Below, piece after piece: positions 44,079-53,641 of a stretch of 61,199 nt of DNA. Location: contig CAJFOT010000055.1 of NCBI GenBank assembly GCA_904397815.1, positions 1 through 61,199 of the forward strand. Direction: 5' to 3'. Source of the DNA: Candidatus Paralachnospira sangeri (GTDB lineage Bacteria > Bacillota > Clostridia > Lachnospirales > Lachnospiraceae). The notes beneath the pieces are model-generated. The model was not told the origin of the DNA and did no database searches. It saw only the letters and a program-made list of their open reading frames with translations. Both the position numbers and the translations under genes were made by a program. The number at the start of each line of letters is the position of its first letter. Within the stretch, counting starts at the first letter, position 1.

Positions 44079-45248
44079 TTATTCCGTCTCTACCGCCTGC
44101 TGTGTTACAAAGTCAATCGCCTTATTCCACAGCAGGTTTTCTCTGAGCAAATCTTCTCCCAAAGCGCTGATCACATCATCGGCAGTGAGCCCATAGCTGT
44201 CTGCCAGTTCCTGAGCTCCGGCCTGGAATTCTTCATCGGTCAGTTCCATCTGTTCTGAAGCGATAATGGCATTTAACAGCACGTCCTGACGGGCGTTACT
44301 CTCCACATTTTCCGCAGACATCTCGAGAAATTCCTCCTCTGTCATTCCATAGGCTGCCAGCAGGTTTTCGTAAGTCATCCCATACATTGCTGCCTGATAC
44401 TCCATCTGGGAGATCATCTCGCTCTCATAATAATCAATGAGATTCTCCGGCATCGGCTGAAACTGCGCCTGCTGCATCAGCGCGTCCATCACTGCGGTTC
44501 TCTTATTCTGATCCCGCATCACAGACCGCAGCCCCTCACGGAATTCTTCCGCAGTCTGATAAGCGCTGTGTTCCTGAGCAAACTCATCTGTCAGCTCCGG
44601 CACCACCGTCTCTGTAATGCTGTTCACTGTCACCTCAAATACCACAGCCTGGCCGGCCAGATCCGGGTTCGGGCTGTATTCCTCCGGAAATGTCAGGTTC
44701 AGATCCACCGTTTCGCCTGCCGCCACACCGATCAGCCCATCCTCAAAGCCGTCGATAAACCGGCCTGAGCCGATGGTCAGGCTGGCGCCTTCATCGCTGC
44801 CGCCGTCAAAGGCCTCGCCATTCAGCGTACCGGTATAGTCAATATTCACGGTATCCCCTTCCTGCACCGGACGGTCTGTCACCTCCTGGGTATAGGAATA
44901 CTGAGCCAGTTCGGAATTCAGCGTGTCCTCCAGCGTGGCGTCGTCCACATCAATATCTGCCCGGGACACCTGAATCCCTTTATATTCACCCAGATCCACA
45001 TACTGAAGGGGATCATAGTCCTCCTTCACCACCTGCGGTCTGGTCTCCGCTTCTGTCTCTGTCTCCGCTGCCGTCTCACTGCTTTCTTCCACAGTCTCCG
45101 CCTCAGAAGCAGTCTGCTCCGTCTCAGCAGTCTGAGCAGTCTGAGCAGTCTGAGCAGCTGTTGTCTCCTCCTTTGTGTCCGAACTGCAGCCGGACAGTGA
45201 AGCCGTCAGGCATAACAGAGCCGCCAGCAATAACAATCTTTTCTTCAT
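44079..45248 (-). CDS. extracytoplasmic trigger-factor-like FKBP lipoprotein
   Basis: The 389-aa protein has a lipoprotein signal (MKKRLLLLAALLCLTASLSGC, lipobox LSGC) and a T/E/A-rich spacer (about 25-72). An FKBP peptidyl-prolyl isomerase domain follows (about 110-200, VQEGDTVNIDYTGTLNGEAFDGG, FIDGFEDGLIGVAAGETVDLNLTFPEEY), then a trigger-factor C-terminal chaperone domain (about 205-385, VPELTDEFAQEHS...). The ribosome-binding domain of cytosolic trigger factor is replaced by the signal and spacer. It is likely a membrane-anchored secreted-protein foldase. The third ATG (45248) best fits AAGGAG; ATGs at 45254 and 45251 are too close. Confidence 0.88.
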   Translation of the reverse strand: MKKRLLLLAALLCLTASLSGCSSDTKEETTAAQTAQTAQTAETEQTASEAETVEESSETAAETETEAETRPQVVKEDYDPLQYVDLGEYKGIQVSRADIDVDDATLEDTLNSELAQYSYTQEVTDRPVQEGDTVNIDYTGTLNGEAFDGGSDEGASLTIGSGRFIDGFEDGLIGVAAGETVDLNLTFPEEYSPNPDLAGQAVVFEVTVNSITETVVPELTDEFAQEHSAYQTAEEFREGLRSVMRDQNKRTAVMDALMQQAQFQPMPENLIDYYESEMISQMEYQAAMYGMTYENLLAAYGMTEEEFLEMSAENVESNARQDVLLNAIIASEQMELTDEEFQAGAQELADSYGLTADDVISALGEDLLRENLLWNKAIDFVTQQAVETE

Positions 45249-45455
45249 CATCATACTCCTTCGGTTTCATTCCATAATTATCCACTTTTTAAGAAGCGTT
45301 CTCTTCCATATATTCCGTAACATTGAGTATCTTACCACAAAGGCAGGAAAAACGAAAGTGTTTTATAGTTCACAAATTTTTAACGTGCATTTTACCTGCA
45401 TTTCATGTAAAATAAAACTTGCAGTTTATTGTAATATCACATTTTGGAGGAATCT

Positions 45456-47516
45456 ATGTTACATAAATCAAAAAAACGGATCATCGCTGCAGTCCTGACC
45501 GCGGCGGCAGCAGAGGCTGTAGCGGTCTGGTCTGCGCAGTCAGAAGGGTTCCACCTGGCTGTGTTTATCATACAGACAATACTGGCTGCGGGAGCAGGCA
45601 TTCTGATATGTCTGGATATCCATCCAGGCAAAAATATTCAGAAATTCTTTCTTTTTGCAGCGTCAACGGCAGCTTTCTACGGCCTGGAAAGTTTTACACA
45701 CAACCCGTTGGACATGGAACTGTCTCCCCAGCTGATGAATCTGCTGATTTTCTGGGCATTCTATGGACTGCTTTTCTTTCTGCTGGGCAATATCCGACGG
45801 GCTGTGATCACCGGAAGCATTCTGACGGCAGTAATCGGGATCGCCAATCATTATACACTGGAATTTCGGGACAACCCTATCCTTCCATGGGATCTGAAAT
45901 CTTTCTCTACTGCGCTGAGCGTTACAGATAATTTCACCTATACTGTCCCGGCCGCGATGGTATTTACCTTGTTTTTGTTCCTGTATCTGTGTATATTGGC
46001 GGAAAAAGCCACACTACAGGCTCCTTCACTGAAAAAACGGGCCTGCGCAGCTGTACTTTCACTCTGCTTTTTATTCGGCATGAAAACAGCTATGTGTACC
46101 ACCGCCATCACAGACCGGGTACTGACCTTCAGCAATCTGTTCACCCAGTGGGCCACCTACCGGGATAACGGCTTTGTTGTCAGCTTCCTGCAGAATACGA
46201 AGTACCTGGATATTTCAGAGCCTGACGGATATTCCGCAGAATTGGTCGCCTATGAGGCCCAGCGTCAGAAGGAAATCAGTGTAGCCTCCGGCGAAAACTC
46301 CGAAACCTCCGGCCTGTCCGGAACCGGCAGCCAGACCGTATCTGGCGACAGACCCAATGTCATTGTCATTATGAATGAAGCTTTTTCGGATCTGTCTGTC
46401 CTTCACGATTTCGAAACCAGCGAAGACTATATGCCGTTTATCCACAGCCTTCAGGAAAATGGCGAAAACACTGTCACCGGCAATCTGTATGTATCTGTGG
46501 TGGGCGGGAATACAGCCAACACAGAATTCGAATTTCTCACCGGCGACAGCCTGGCTTTTCTTCCATCCGGAAGTGTTGCATACCAGCAGTATATATCTGA
46601 GGAGCTGCCTTCTCTGGCCGATCTGATGACAGCCTTAGACTACCGCTCCATCGCCATCCATCCCTATCTGGCCAGCGGCTGGAACCGGGACGAAGTTTAC
46701 CCTCTGCTGGGATTTGAGGAAACTTATTTTCGGGATGATTTTACCAACCCCGAAATCATTCGAAAATACATAAGTGATCGTTCCTCATATGACAAGATAA
46801 AAGAATTGTACGAAACGAAAGAGGATGGCGAAAAGCTGTTTATTTTTAATGTTACCATGCAGAATCACAGCGGCTACTCGGAAATATTTGACAGTTTTCC
46901 CATCAGCATCCATCTGACTGATATAGAGAACCATCCTTCCACAGAAAATTATCTTTCACTGATTCGAGAATCAGATCGGGCTTTTCAGGAGCTGGTGGAA
47001 TACTTCTCCCAGGAAGAGGAAGATACGATCATCCTCATGTTCGGCGATCACCAGCCCAACGACTATGTGGCCGAATGTATCGCCTCTCTGACCGGAACCG
47101 CCCAAGAAGACCGGAGCTTGGAAGAATCGCAGAACCGCTATATCGTACCTTTCGTGATCTGGGCCAATTACGATATCGAAGAGCAGTCCTCCGTTCAGCT
47201 GAGCGTCAACTATCTGAGTTCTCTGCTGCTGGAAACCGCCGGGCTGCCCGCCACCCAGTATCAGCAGTACCTGTCACGGCTGTCTGAAACACTGCCGGTT
47301 GTCACGGCCAATGTGTGCATCGACAGCGACGGCAATTACTACGCCATCGCCGAAAAGGATGAAAGCCCCTACGCTGACCTGCTGGATCAGTACTGGAGGT
47401 TTCAGTACAACCATATGTTTGATCAGTCCAATTATCCCGAAGAATTCTACACTCTGGAAATCGAAACTGACACCGGCCGTCCGCTGTCAGCCCAAAAAGG
47501 AAAAACTTCCAATTAA
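45456..47516 (+). CDS. LTA synthase-like phosphoglycerol transferase (sulfatase fold)
   Basis: The 686-aa membrane enzyme has several N-terminal helices (about 8-230: RIIAAVLTAAAAEAVAVW, LAVFIIQTILAAGAGILIC, LLIFWAFYGLLFFLLGNI, AAMVFTLFLFLYLCIL). A Ser/Gly-rich spacer (about 270-295) and an extracellular sulfatase domain follow, with PNVIVIMNEAFSDLS, the NTEFEFLTG segment (the nucleophile Thr of LtaS-type enzymes lies near here), HPYLASGWNRDEVY and MFGDHQP. It would polymerise glycerol-phosphate from phosphatidylglycerol. GGAGGAATCT precedes the ATG at 45456. Monocistronic. Confidence 0.9.
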   Translation: MLHKSKKRIIAAVLTAAAAEAVAVWSAQSEGFHLAVFIIQTILAAGAGILICLDIHPGKNIQKFFLFAASTAAFYGLESFTHNPLDMELSPQLMNLLIFWAFYGLLFFLLGNIRRAVITGSILTAVIGIANHYTLEFRDNPILPWDLKSFSTALSVTDNFTYTVPAAMVFTLFLFLYLCILAEKATLQAPSLKKRACAAVLSLCFLFGMKTAMCTTAITDRVLTFSNLFTQWATYRDNGFVVSFLQNTKYLDISEPDGYSAELVAYEAQRQKEISVASGENSETSGLSGTGSQTVSGDRPNVIVIMNEAFSDLSVLHDFETSEDYMPFIHSLQENGENTVTGNLYVSVVGGNTANTEFEFLTGDSLAFLPSGSVAYQQYISEELPSLADLMTALDYRSIAIHPYLASGWNRDEVYPLLGFEETYFRDDFTNPEIIRKYISDRSSYDKIKELYETKEDGEKLFIFNVTMQNHSGYSEIFDSFPISIHLTDIENHPSTENYLSLIRESDRAFQELVEYFSQEEEDTIILMFGDHQPNDYVAECIASLTGTAQEDRSLEESQNRYIVPFVIWANYDIEEQSSVQLSVNYLSSLLLETAGLPATQYQQYLSRLSETLPVVTANVCIDSDGNYYAIAEKDESPYADLLDQYWRFQYNHMFDQSNYPEEFYTLEIETDTGRPLSAQKGKTSN

Positions 47517-47535
47517 CGGTCCTCCGCAAAACAAC

Positions 47536-47573
47536 AGCCGCGCTAATCGCTTTGTGCAATCAGCGCGGCTTTA
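47536..47573. terminator. bidirectional terminator between the LTA-synthase-like gene and rplY
   Basis: AGCCGCGCT (47536-47544) pairs with AGCGCGGCT (47562-47570) and is followed on the plus strand by TTTAAATTT. Confidence 0.75.
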
Positions 47574-47610
47574 AATTTGCCTTTTTTATCCTATATTTCT
47601 GCCAGCCCGA

Positions 47611-48195
47611 TCACTCAGCTGCCGCCTCATCATCCTGGCTTTCTTCTGCATTTGCATGAACCTCTGACAATGTCAGCACAACAGCATCAGGACTGGTTGT
47701 CAGTTCAACTTTCGGATCTGATGCAATCGGCAGATCTTTTACTTTGATCACATCACCAACCCGCAGCTTCGCCACATCAATCTCCACAGACTCAACCAGA
47801 GCGTCCGGCGTCGCCTTATAGGCAATCTCCTCCAGATTCAGCTGCAGGAATCCGCCCACTGCTTTATCAGAATTGATCAGAGTAACTTCTGCTACAGAAT
47901 GAACTTTCTCACCCTGTACCAATGCCTGAAAATCAATTTCATCAATTTGTCCCTTTATTGCGTTATACTGAATCTCCTTAATCAGCACATCATACTGCTG
48001 ACCTTCTACATCCAGCATAATCTGGCTGCCTTTACGTTTGGTCTTAATCAGACGCTCCGCGTCGGCCTTTACAATCTTAATCGGTACAGTCTCTTTCATT
48101 TCCTTGCCGAACACATTGCCGGTAACAAATCCTTCACGTCTCAGTTTCTTTGCTTTTACTGTCATGTCCCGCTTCTCAGCTTTTAAAGTATTCAT
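47611..48195 (-). CDS. rplY: 50S ribosomal protein L25/general stress protein Ctc
   Basis: The 194-aa CTC-type L25 has an N-terminal 5S-rRNA-binding domain (about 1-90, LKAEKRDMTVKAKKLRREGFVTGNVFG) and a C-terminal TL5/CTC beta domain (about 95-180, LQLNLEEIAYKATPDALVESVEIDV, GDVIKVKDLPI). It ends in an acidic tail, EESQDDEAAAE. A -10 with TGn extension (TATAAT, complement of 48280-48285) lies 85 bp upstream. It is the ctc member of the dispersed spoVG-ctc-pth-mfd group. Confidence 0.94.
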   Translation of the reverse strand: MNTLKAEKRDMTVKAKKLRREGFVTGNVFGKEMKETVPIKIVKADAERLIKTKRKGSQIMLDVEGQQYDVLIKEIQYNAIKGQIDEIDFQALVQGEKVHSVAEVTLINSDKAVGGFLQLNLEEIAYKATPDALVESVEIDVAKLRVGDVIKVKDLPIASDPKVELTTSPDAVVLTLSEVHANAEESQDDEAAAE

Positions 48196-48403
48196 TTATC
48201 TTTTCCTCCAACTCACTGATTGCTTAGCGGCCCCTTCTGATTGTCGGGTCTGTTAAGTATTTCTTTTTGTTACATTTGTATTATAACACTCAATTTCATA
48301 AAAGAGTCACCAAAAATCCCGAATATTTAGGCTGATTTTTTAGTATATATTTTTACTATTTTCAATTTATTTCGAATAAATATCATATTTGTATATTTTT
48401 CTT

Positions 48404-49537
48404 TTACACTGCCGCATACAGCCGCAGTATCCCCTCCATCGCCGCGGCCAGATTTTCTTCACTGTGGGCCTTCTGATAATCCAGCCCGGCAGCGGTGCGG
48501 CAGGTGGAGAAGATGCCGCAGACGCCGTGGCGGTACAGCTGGTTCGCCTCCGGTTCACAGGCTCCTGCCACAACCACCACCGGCACACCGGCCTTCCCAG
48601 CCCGCTCTGCCACGCCTGACAGCACCTTTCCCTGGAGGCTCTGGGCATCCACCCTCCCTTCCCCGGTAAAAATCAGCTGAGCGTCCTCCAGTTCCCGGTC
48701 AAAATCTGTGATATCCAGCACTGTATGAATGCCTGATTTCAGCCGTCCGCCGAAAAAGGCTACGATGCCGGCGCCGAAGGCGCCTGCTGCGCCGGCTCCC
48801 GGGATCTGCGACACATCCACACCCAGATCCCGGCGGATCACCTCTGCCAGGGCACGCAGGTTCTGATCCAGCAGCCTCACACAGTCCTCATCCGCGCCCT
48901 TCTGCGGGCCGAATACATAAGCCGCTCCCGTTTCCCCGTACATCGGATTGGTTATGTCGCACATGGCAGTGACCTCGATCCCCTCCAGCTTCTTCTGCGC
49001 CGCTGAAATATCGATATGGGCGATCTGCGTCATCTCGTCGGCGGCAGGCGCAAATTCTTCCCCGGCCCCGTTCAGGAACCGGACGCCCATGGCTCTGGCG
49101 GCGCCCATTCCCCCGTCATTTGTACAGCTGCCTCCCAGTCCGATGGTAATCCTGCGGCAGCCGTCGGCAATCGCCGCTTTTATCACCTCTCCCAGGCCGT
49201 AGGTGGTAGTCCTGCGGGGATTCAGTCTCCCCTGTACCTGGGGCAGCCCGGCCACCTGGGCCATCTCCAGAATCGCCATATCCCCCAGCTTTGCGTAGTA
49301 AGCCTCCACAGGCTCGCCATAAGGGCCTGTTGTCAAAACCCTTCTCTTCTCCCCGTTCATCGCCCGGAGGAAGCAGTCCACCGTTCCCTCTCCGCCATCC
49401 GCTGCCGGAATTGATTTCACCTGACAGCCGGGGAATACTCTCCGAATGCTTTCCTCCATAATGCAACAGACATCGATGGCAGACATTGTCCCTTTAAAAG
49501 AATCTGGAATTACAATACATTTTTTCAGTTCAGCCAT
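48404..49537 (-). CDS. glycerate kinase (GarK family)
   Basis: The 377-aa type I glycerate kinase has VIPDSFKGTMSAIDVC at the N-terminus, PAADGGEGTVDCF, the GLGGSCTNDGGMGAARAMG nucleotide/substrate region, GAGAAGAFGAG and FTGEGRVDAQSLQGK. It phosphorylates D-glycerate, usually to 2-phosphoglycerate in this family. It is last in an operon with a mannitol-type PTS, enzyme I and a Nudix hydrolase. Glycerate breakdown is not an obvious partner of mannitol uptake, so the pathway is unclear. Confidence 0.92.
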   Translation of the reverse strand: MAELKKCIVIPDSFKGTMSAIDVCCIMEESIRRVFPGCQVKSIPAADGGEGTVDCFLRAMNGEKRRVLTTGPYGEPVEAYYAKLGDMAILEMAQVAGLPQVQGRLNPRRTTTYGLGEVIKAAIADGCRRITIGLGGSCTNDGGMGAARAMGVRFLNGAGEEFAPAADEMTQIAHIDISAAQKKLEGIEVTAMCDITNPMYGETGAAYVFGPQKGADEDCVRLLDQNLRALAEVIRRDLGVDVSQIPGAGAAGAFGAGIVAFFGGRLKSGIHTVLDITDFDRELEDAQLIFTGEGRVDAQSLQGKVLSGVAERAGKAGVPVVVVAGACEPEANQLYRHGVCGIFSTCRTAAGLDYQKAHSEENLAAAMEGILRLYAAV

Positions 49538-49570
49538 GGCAATCCTCCTGCTTTCACGAAAAGCTTTCTG

Positions 49571-50065
49571 TCAGTACAGTTCCGTTTTCCATCCAGTCAG
49601 CTGCCCCTCATGATATTCCAGTTTCAATGAGAAAAATCCCGCATCTTCCAGCAGCAGCTTCATAAATATACGGTCGCCTTCCCACAGATTCAGAGCCGGC
49701 ACCTGTTCTCTGGGTATCCATTGCAGAACACCCTCCCGGCACTCCATCACACGGCCTGCCCCCGGGCCTTTTTCTTCCGGTCCCAGAAAACCGTCTGCCG
49801 TAAACAGGTGCATATACTCGCAAATATCCTCCGACACAAAAGTGACAATTCCCCGGAACCGGTAGGAGGTCAAGTTCAGTCCTGTCTCTTCCCTCACCTC
49901 ACGAAGCAGACATTCCTCCGGACTCTCCCCTTCCAAAAAATGTCCGCCTACTCCGATCCATTTTCCCCGGTTCAGGTCTTCTTTCTTCTTAATTCTGTGC
50001 ATCATCAGCCAGCACCCGCCGGATTCTATATAGCACAGCGTAGTCATATTTTTCAGCTCGCGCAA
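49571..50065 (-). CDS. Nudix hydrolase (MutT-like)
   Basis: The 164-aa Nudix protein has a complete Nudix box: G-x5-E-x7-REVREETGL, starting at GHFLEGESPEE (about 41-63). It hydrolyses a nucleoside diphosphate linked to a moiety X; 8-oxo-dGTP is a common but unproven substrate in this subgroup (LMMHRIKKKEDLN, KWIGVGGHF). The start is either TTG at 50065, overlapping ptsI by 13 bp, or ATG at 50047; neither has a strong RBS, consistent with coupling to ptsI translation. Confidence 0.88.
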   Translation of the reverse strand: MRELKNMTTLCYIESGGCWLMMHRIKKKEDLNRGKWIGVGGHFLEGESPEECLLREVREETGLNLTSYRFRGIVTFVSEDICEYMHLFTADGFLGPEEKGPGAGRVMECREGVLQWIPREQVPALNLWEGDRIFMKLLLEDAGFFSLKLEYHEGQLTGWKTELY

Positions 50066-51729
50066 TCTTTTCCATCCCCGTTCCCTTCTATTTTCTTTTC
50101 CTCTGTCTCGCCGCCTTCTTTCTGACCTCCGTAACTCAGAATCTGCTCCCGTACATAGTCAACGCTGCCCGCTGACATGCTGAACTCGTCCAGCCCCATT
50201 TCCAGCAGCAGAAGCACAGCCCTCGGATCGCCGGCCATCTCACCGCACATTCCCACCTGGATACCTGCTTTATGCCCTGCAGCGATGATATGGCGAATCG
50301 CCCGCAGCACAGCAGGATGAAAGTAGTCAAAGCGGTTTGCGATCCGTTTATTTCCCCGGTCTACTGCCAGAAGATACTGTGTCAGATCATTTGTCCCGAT
50401 ACTGAAAAAATCCGCTTCTGCAGCAAATTCCTCTGCCATCAGCACACTGGCCGGCGTCTCCATCATCATTCCTACCGGAATCTCCCGGTCGAACGCCTCC
50501 CCTTCCTGTTCTAATTCCCTCTGACAGACCGCTACCATCTCCCTGGCCTCTCGCAATTCCTCAAGCGAAATAATCAGCGGGAACATAATCCGCACATGAC
50601 CGAAAGCACTGGCCCGCAGAATCGCCCGCAGCTGTTCTTTGAACATCTCTTTCATATCCAGAGAAATCCGGATAGCTCTCCAGCCCAGAAAAGGATTCTC
50701 TTCCTGGTCGAAAGGGAAATAATCCAGTTTTTTATCCCCTCCTATATCCAGAGTGCGGATCGTCAGCTCTTTCGGACACAGCCTGGCCGCCCTGGCATAC
50801 ACCTGAAACTGCTCCTCCTCTGTAGGGAAATGGCTGCTGCCCATATACAGATATTCTGTACGGAACAGTCCTACGCCATCCACATTCATCTCCAGGGCAT
50901 TTTCAATGTCCTCAACACTGCCCACATTGGCGCAAAGGGAGATTCGTTTTCCATCCCTGGTGACTGCCGGCTGGCTGCGCAGCTGTTCCAGCCGATGCCG
51001 CTCCCGGAGATATGCTTCCTGTTTTACCCGGAACGCGGACAGAACTTCGTCATCCGGATCAATGACAATCATGCCTTTTTCCGCATCCATACAAACCATC
51101 ATTCCATTTTCCAGTTTGCTTAAGATGTCTGTCACGCCGATCAGCGCCGGAATATTCATGCTTTTCGCCAGAATGGATACATGGCTGGTCAACCCGCCTT
51201 TTTCTGTGATAATCCCTTTAATCAGCTTCGGATTCAGTTTTACCGTATCCGAGGGATAGAGATCTGCCGCAGCCACAATGACTTCTGTACTGACCTCGCC
51301 CAGATCCGGCAGGGCAACTCCCTTCAGTTCAGCCATTATCCTCTTTCCGATATCCCGGACATCCGCTTCCCGTTCTTTCATATAAGGATCGTCCATGCCG
51401 GCGAAAATGCCGGCAATCTCATCGATGGTTTCCCATACAGCCAGTTCGGCATTTTTCTGTTCTTCTCTGATCCGAAGGATTACCCCTTCTTCCAGCATCC
51501 TGTCCTTCGCCACCTCTATGTGAGCGGCCAGGATGCCGCTGTCATCTTCCATATTCTGAAGCCGAACAATCATCTGCTGTCTGGCTTTTAGAAATCTTTC
51601 CGTTTCACTTTCAGCCTGTTCTGCCGTAATGCCGGCCAGAGACGGACGCAGATCCGGATCCTGATACTTATACACTTTCGCCGCGGCGATTCCTCTTGAA
51701 GCTGTTTTCTCCACAAAAATCTGTTCCAT
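50053..51729 (-). CDS. ptsI: PTS enzyme I (phosphoenolpyruvate-protein phosphotransferase)
   Basis: EI (558 aa, slightly short of the usual about 570) transfers phosphate from PEP to HPr. The N-terminal domain carries the phospho-His in GGLTSHVSILAK (His183). The PEP-binding TIM barrel has RTEYLYM, GVGLFRTE, MMETPASVLMAEEFA, SIGTNDLTQYLLAVDR, and the C-terminal catalytic MCGEMAGD. No HPr gene lies beside it. It is 28 bp after a mannitol-type EIICBA gene, so it may be a dedicated or second EI. Confidence 0.94.
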   Translation of the reverse strand: MEQIFVEKTASRGIAAAKVYKYQDPDLRPSLAGITAEQAESETERFLKARQQMIVRLQNMEDDSGILAAHIEVAKDRMLEEGVILRIREEQKNAELAVWETIDEIAGIFAGMDDPYMKEREADVRDIGKRIMAELKGVALPDLGEVSTEVIVAAADLYPSDTVKLNPKLIKGIITEKGGLTSHVSILAKSMNIPALIGVTDILSKLENGMMVCMDAEKGMIVIDPDDEVLSAFRVKQEAYLRERHRLEQLRSQPAVTRDGKRISLCANVGSVEDIENALEMNVDGVGLFRTEYLYMGSSHFPTEEEQFQVYARAARLCPKELTIRTLDIGGDKKLDYFPFDQEENPFLGWRAIRISLDMKEMFKEQLRAILRASAFGHVRIMFPLIISLEELREAREMVAVCQRELEQEGEAFDREIPVGMMMETPASVLMAEEFAAEADFFSIGTNDLTQYLLAVDRGNKRIANRFDYFHPAVLRAIRHIIAAGHKAGIQVGMCGEMAGDPRAVLLLLEMGLDEFSMSAGSVDYVREQILSYGGQKEGGETEEKKIEGNGDGKDCAS

Positions 51730-51757
51730 TTTCGCTGCTCCTTACTTTCAATATCGT

Positions 51758-53641
51758 TTATCTGTCCTCTGACATTTCGTTCTGCCCGTCCCCGGCGTCC
51801 TGACTATATCCGTCATCATCTCCCAGCACATGACATATAGTTTCCCTGTCACACCCGGCCAGACGAACCGCCGTGTCTTCATCAATCAGCTTTCCTGCAA
51901 TGGACGACAGAATTTTCAGATGTTCTTCCCCGATTCCCGCAACGCCTACAGCCAGATAAACCGTATGGCCGTCCCAGTCTGTGCCCCCGGGGAAAGCCAT
52001 CACCGCAAAGCCGGAAGCTCGGATTGTTTCCCGGTAAGCCTCAGCGCCATGAGGCAGCGCCACGCCGTTGCCCACGTAAGTAGAACAGCTGCGTTCCCGC
52101 TCCTGCATCCCTTCTATATAGCCAGTCTCCACATAACCGGAATCTGCCAGCATACCGCCCAGCCTGCGGATAATATTCTCCCGGCTGTCAGCGCTGCAGC
52201 CTGCCAGAACATTTTTCTCCAGCAGGAGCGTATCCGGCGTTTCCTGAACCCGCAGCTGTCTGTCCGCACCCTGCTCTGCCGCCAGCCATCGGGTCAGCTG
52301 ATCATATTCCGGCGCCTCCAGAAAATAATGAATCAGGATCCGCTCTGCTCCCGGACAGGATCTGGCAGCCCGTTCTCCCAGCTCTTTCTGCGTAATCACA
52401 ATATCGGTATCCGGCGGAATAGAGGATACCGGCGCATGCATAATTTCCACACCTGTGACACCGGCTTCCTCCAGCTTTTTTCTCAATATGCCGGCACCCA
52501 TGGCACTGGAACCCATACCTGCGTCGCAGGCGAAAACAATTTTCAGTTTTTCCCCCTCCGCCTGCCGTTTCATAACCTCTGATTTCCGTTTTGCCAGTTC
52601 CAAAGCATCCTGACCATCTTTTTGCTCCCGAACGCCATGGAATCGAAGCAGAGGGACAGCTGTAAAAAAGGCCACAGCCGCTGAGACTGCCACACCGGCA
52701 GCCACCCCCGCATAACTGTCTTTATATGCCATCATCAGCACCGCCGCGATACTCCCCGGCGAAGCCGGCGCAGTCAGCCCCGCATGGGTCAGGGAAAACA
52801 CAAAAACGCCGCTGGCGCCGCCGGCAATTGCCGCCAGTATCAGCAGGGGATTCATCAGAATGTAGGGAAAATAAATCTCATGTATTCCTCCCAGGAAATG
52901 GATCACCGCGGCACCCGGCGCAGAATGCCGGGCATTTCCCCGTCCCGCCGCACAGTAAGCCAGCAAAATTCCCAGGCCGGGTCCCGGATTAGCCTCCAGA
53001 AGAAAAAGAATGGACTTTCCGCTTTCTTCCGCCTGCTGCATTCCCAATGGTGACAAAATCCCATGGTTTAGGGCATTATTTAAAAACAATACTTTAGCCG
53101 GTTCAATCAGGATACTGGTCAGAGGCATCAGACCGCGTTCAATAAAAAATCCCACGCCGGCACTGACCCACTGATTCAGCAGGTCCGCCAGCGGACGGAC
53201 ACAGAACAAAGCGGCGGCAGCCAGAGCCGCGCCGGCAATTCCCATAGAAAAATTGCGGAGCAGCATTTCAAAACCGGGCCGGGCCTTTTTCTCCGTCACC
53301 TGATCGATTTTTTTCAAAATCCAGGCTGACGTTGGCCCCGTAATCATGGCACCCAGAAACATTGGCACACCCGCTCCCGCAATCACTCCCATTGCTGCCA
53401 CCGCGCCGATCACGGCACCTCTTCTGCCATATACCATGCCGCCGCCGGTAAAGGCGATCAATGCAGGGAGAAGAATCAGAGCCATCGGTTTGGACAAAAC
53501 GGCCAGCTGTTCATTCGGCAGCCAGCCAGTCTCCAGAAACAGCGCTGACAGCAGTCCCCAGGCGATAAAGGCGCCGATATTCGGCATCACCATTCCGCTC
53601 AAAAAACGTCCCAGCCGCTGAACCCTTTCCCGCGCTTTCAT
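51758..53641 (-). CDS. mtlA: mannitol-type PTS EIICBA fusion
   Basis: The 627-aa protein combines EIIC (about 1-335, multiple helices, with the mannitol-family VIHFLGGIHEIYFPYILMNP at about 246-265), EIIB (about 365-455, phospho-Cys372 in FACDAGMGSS) and EIIA (about 470-610, phospho-His531 in VGNGVALPHG). The length matches full MtlA (about 637 aa). It imports and phosphorylates a hexitol. No mtlD dehydrogenase or mtlR regulator lies nearby, so mannitol is inferred from family only. It overlaps the upstream small kinase gene by 4 bp (ATGA). Confidence 0.9.
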   Translation of the reverse strand: MKARERVQRLGRFLSGMVMPNIGAFIAWGLLSALFLETGWLPNEQLAVLSKPMALILLPALIAFTGGGMVYGRRGAVIGAVAAMGVIAGAGVPMFLGAMITGPTSAWILKKIDQVTEKKARPGFEMLLRNFSMGIAGAALAAAALFCVRPLADLLNQWVSAGVGFFIERGLMPLTSILIEPAKVLFLNNALNHGILSPLGMQQAEESGKSILFLLEANPGPGLGILLAYCAAGRGNARHSAPGAAVIHFLGGIHEIYFPYILMNPLLILAAIAGGASGVFVFSLTHAGLTAPASPGSIAAVLMMAYKDSYAGVAAGVAVSAAVAFFTAVPLLRFHGVREQKDGQDALELAKRKSEVMKRQAEGEKLKIVFACDAGMGSSAMGAGILRKKLEEAGVTGVEIMHAPVSSIPPDTDIVITQKELGERAARSCPGAERILIHYFLEAPEYDQLTRWLAAEQGADRQLRVQETPDTLLLEKNVLAGCSADSRENIIRRLGGMLADSGYVETGYIEGMQERERSCSTYVGNGVALPHGAEAYRETIRASGFAVMAFPGGTDWDGHTVYLAVGVAGIGEEHLKILSSIAGKLIDEDTAVRLAGCDRETICHVLGDDDGYSQDAGDGQNEMSEDR

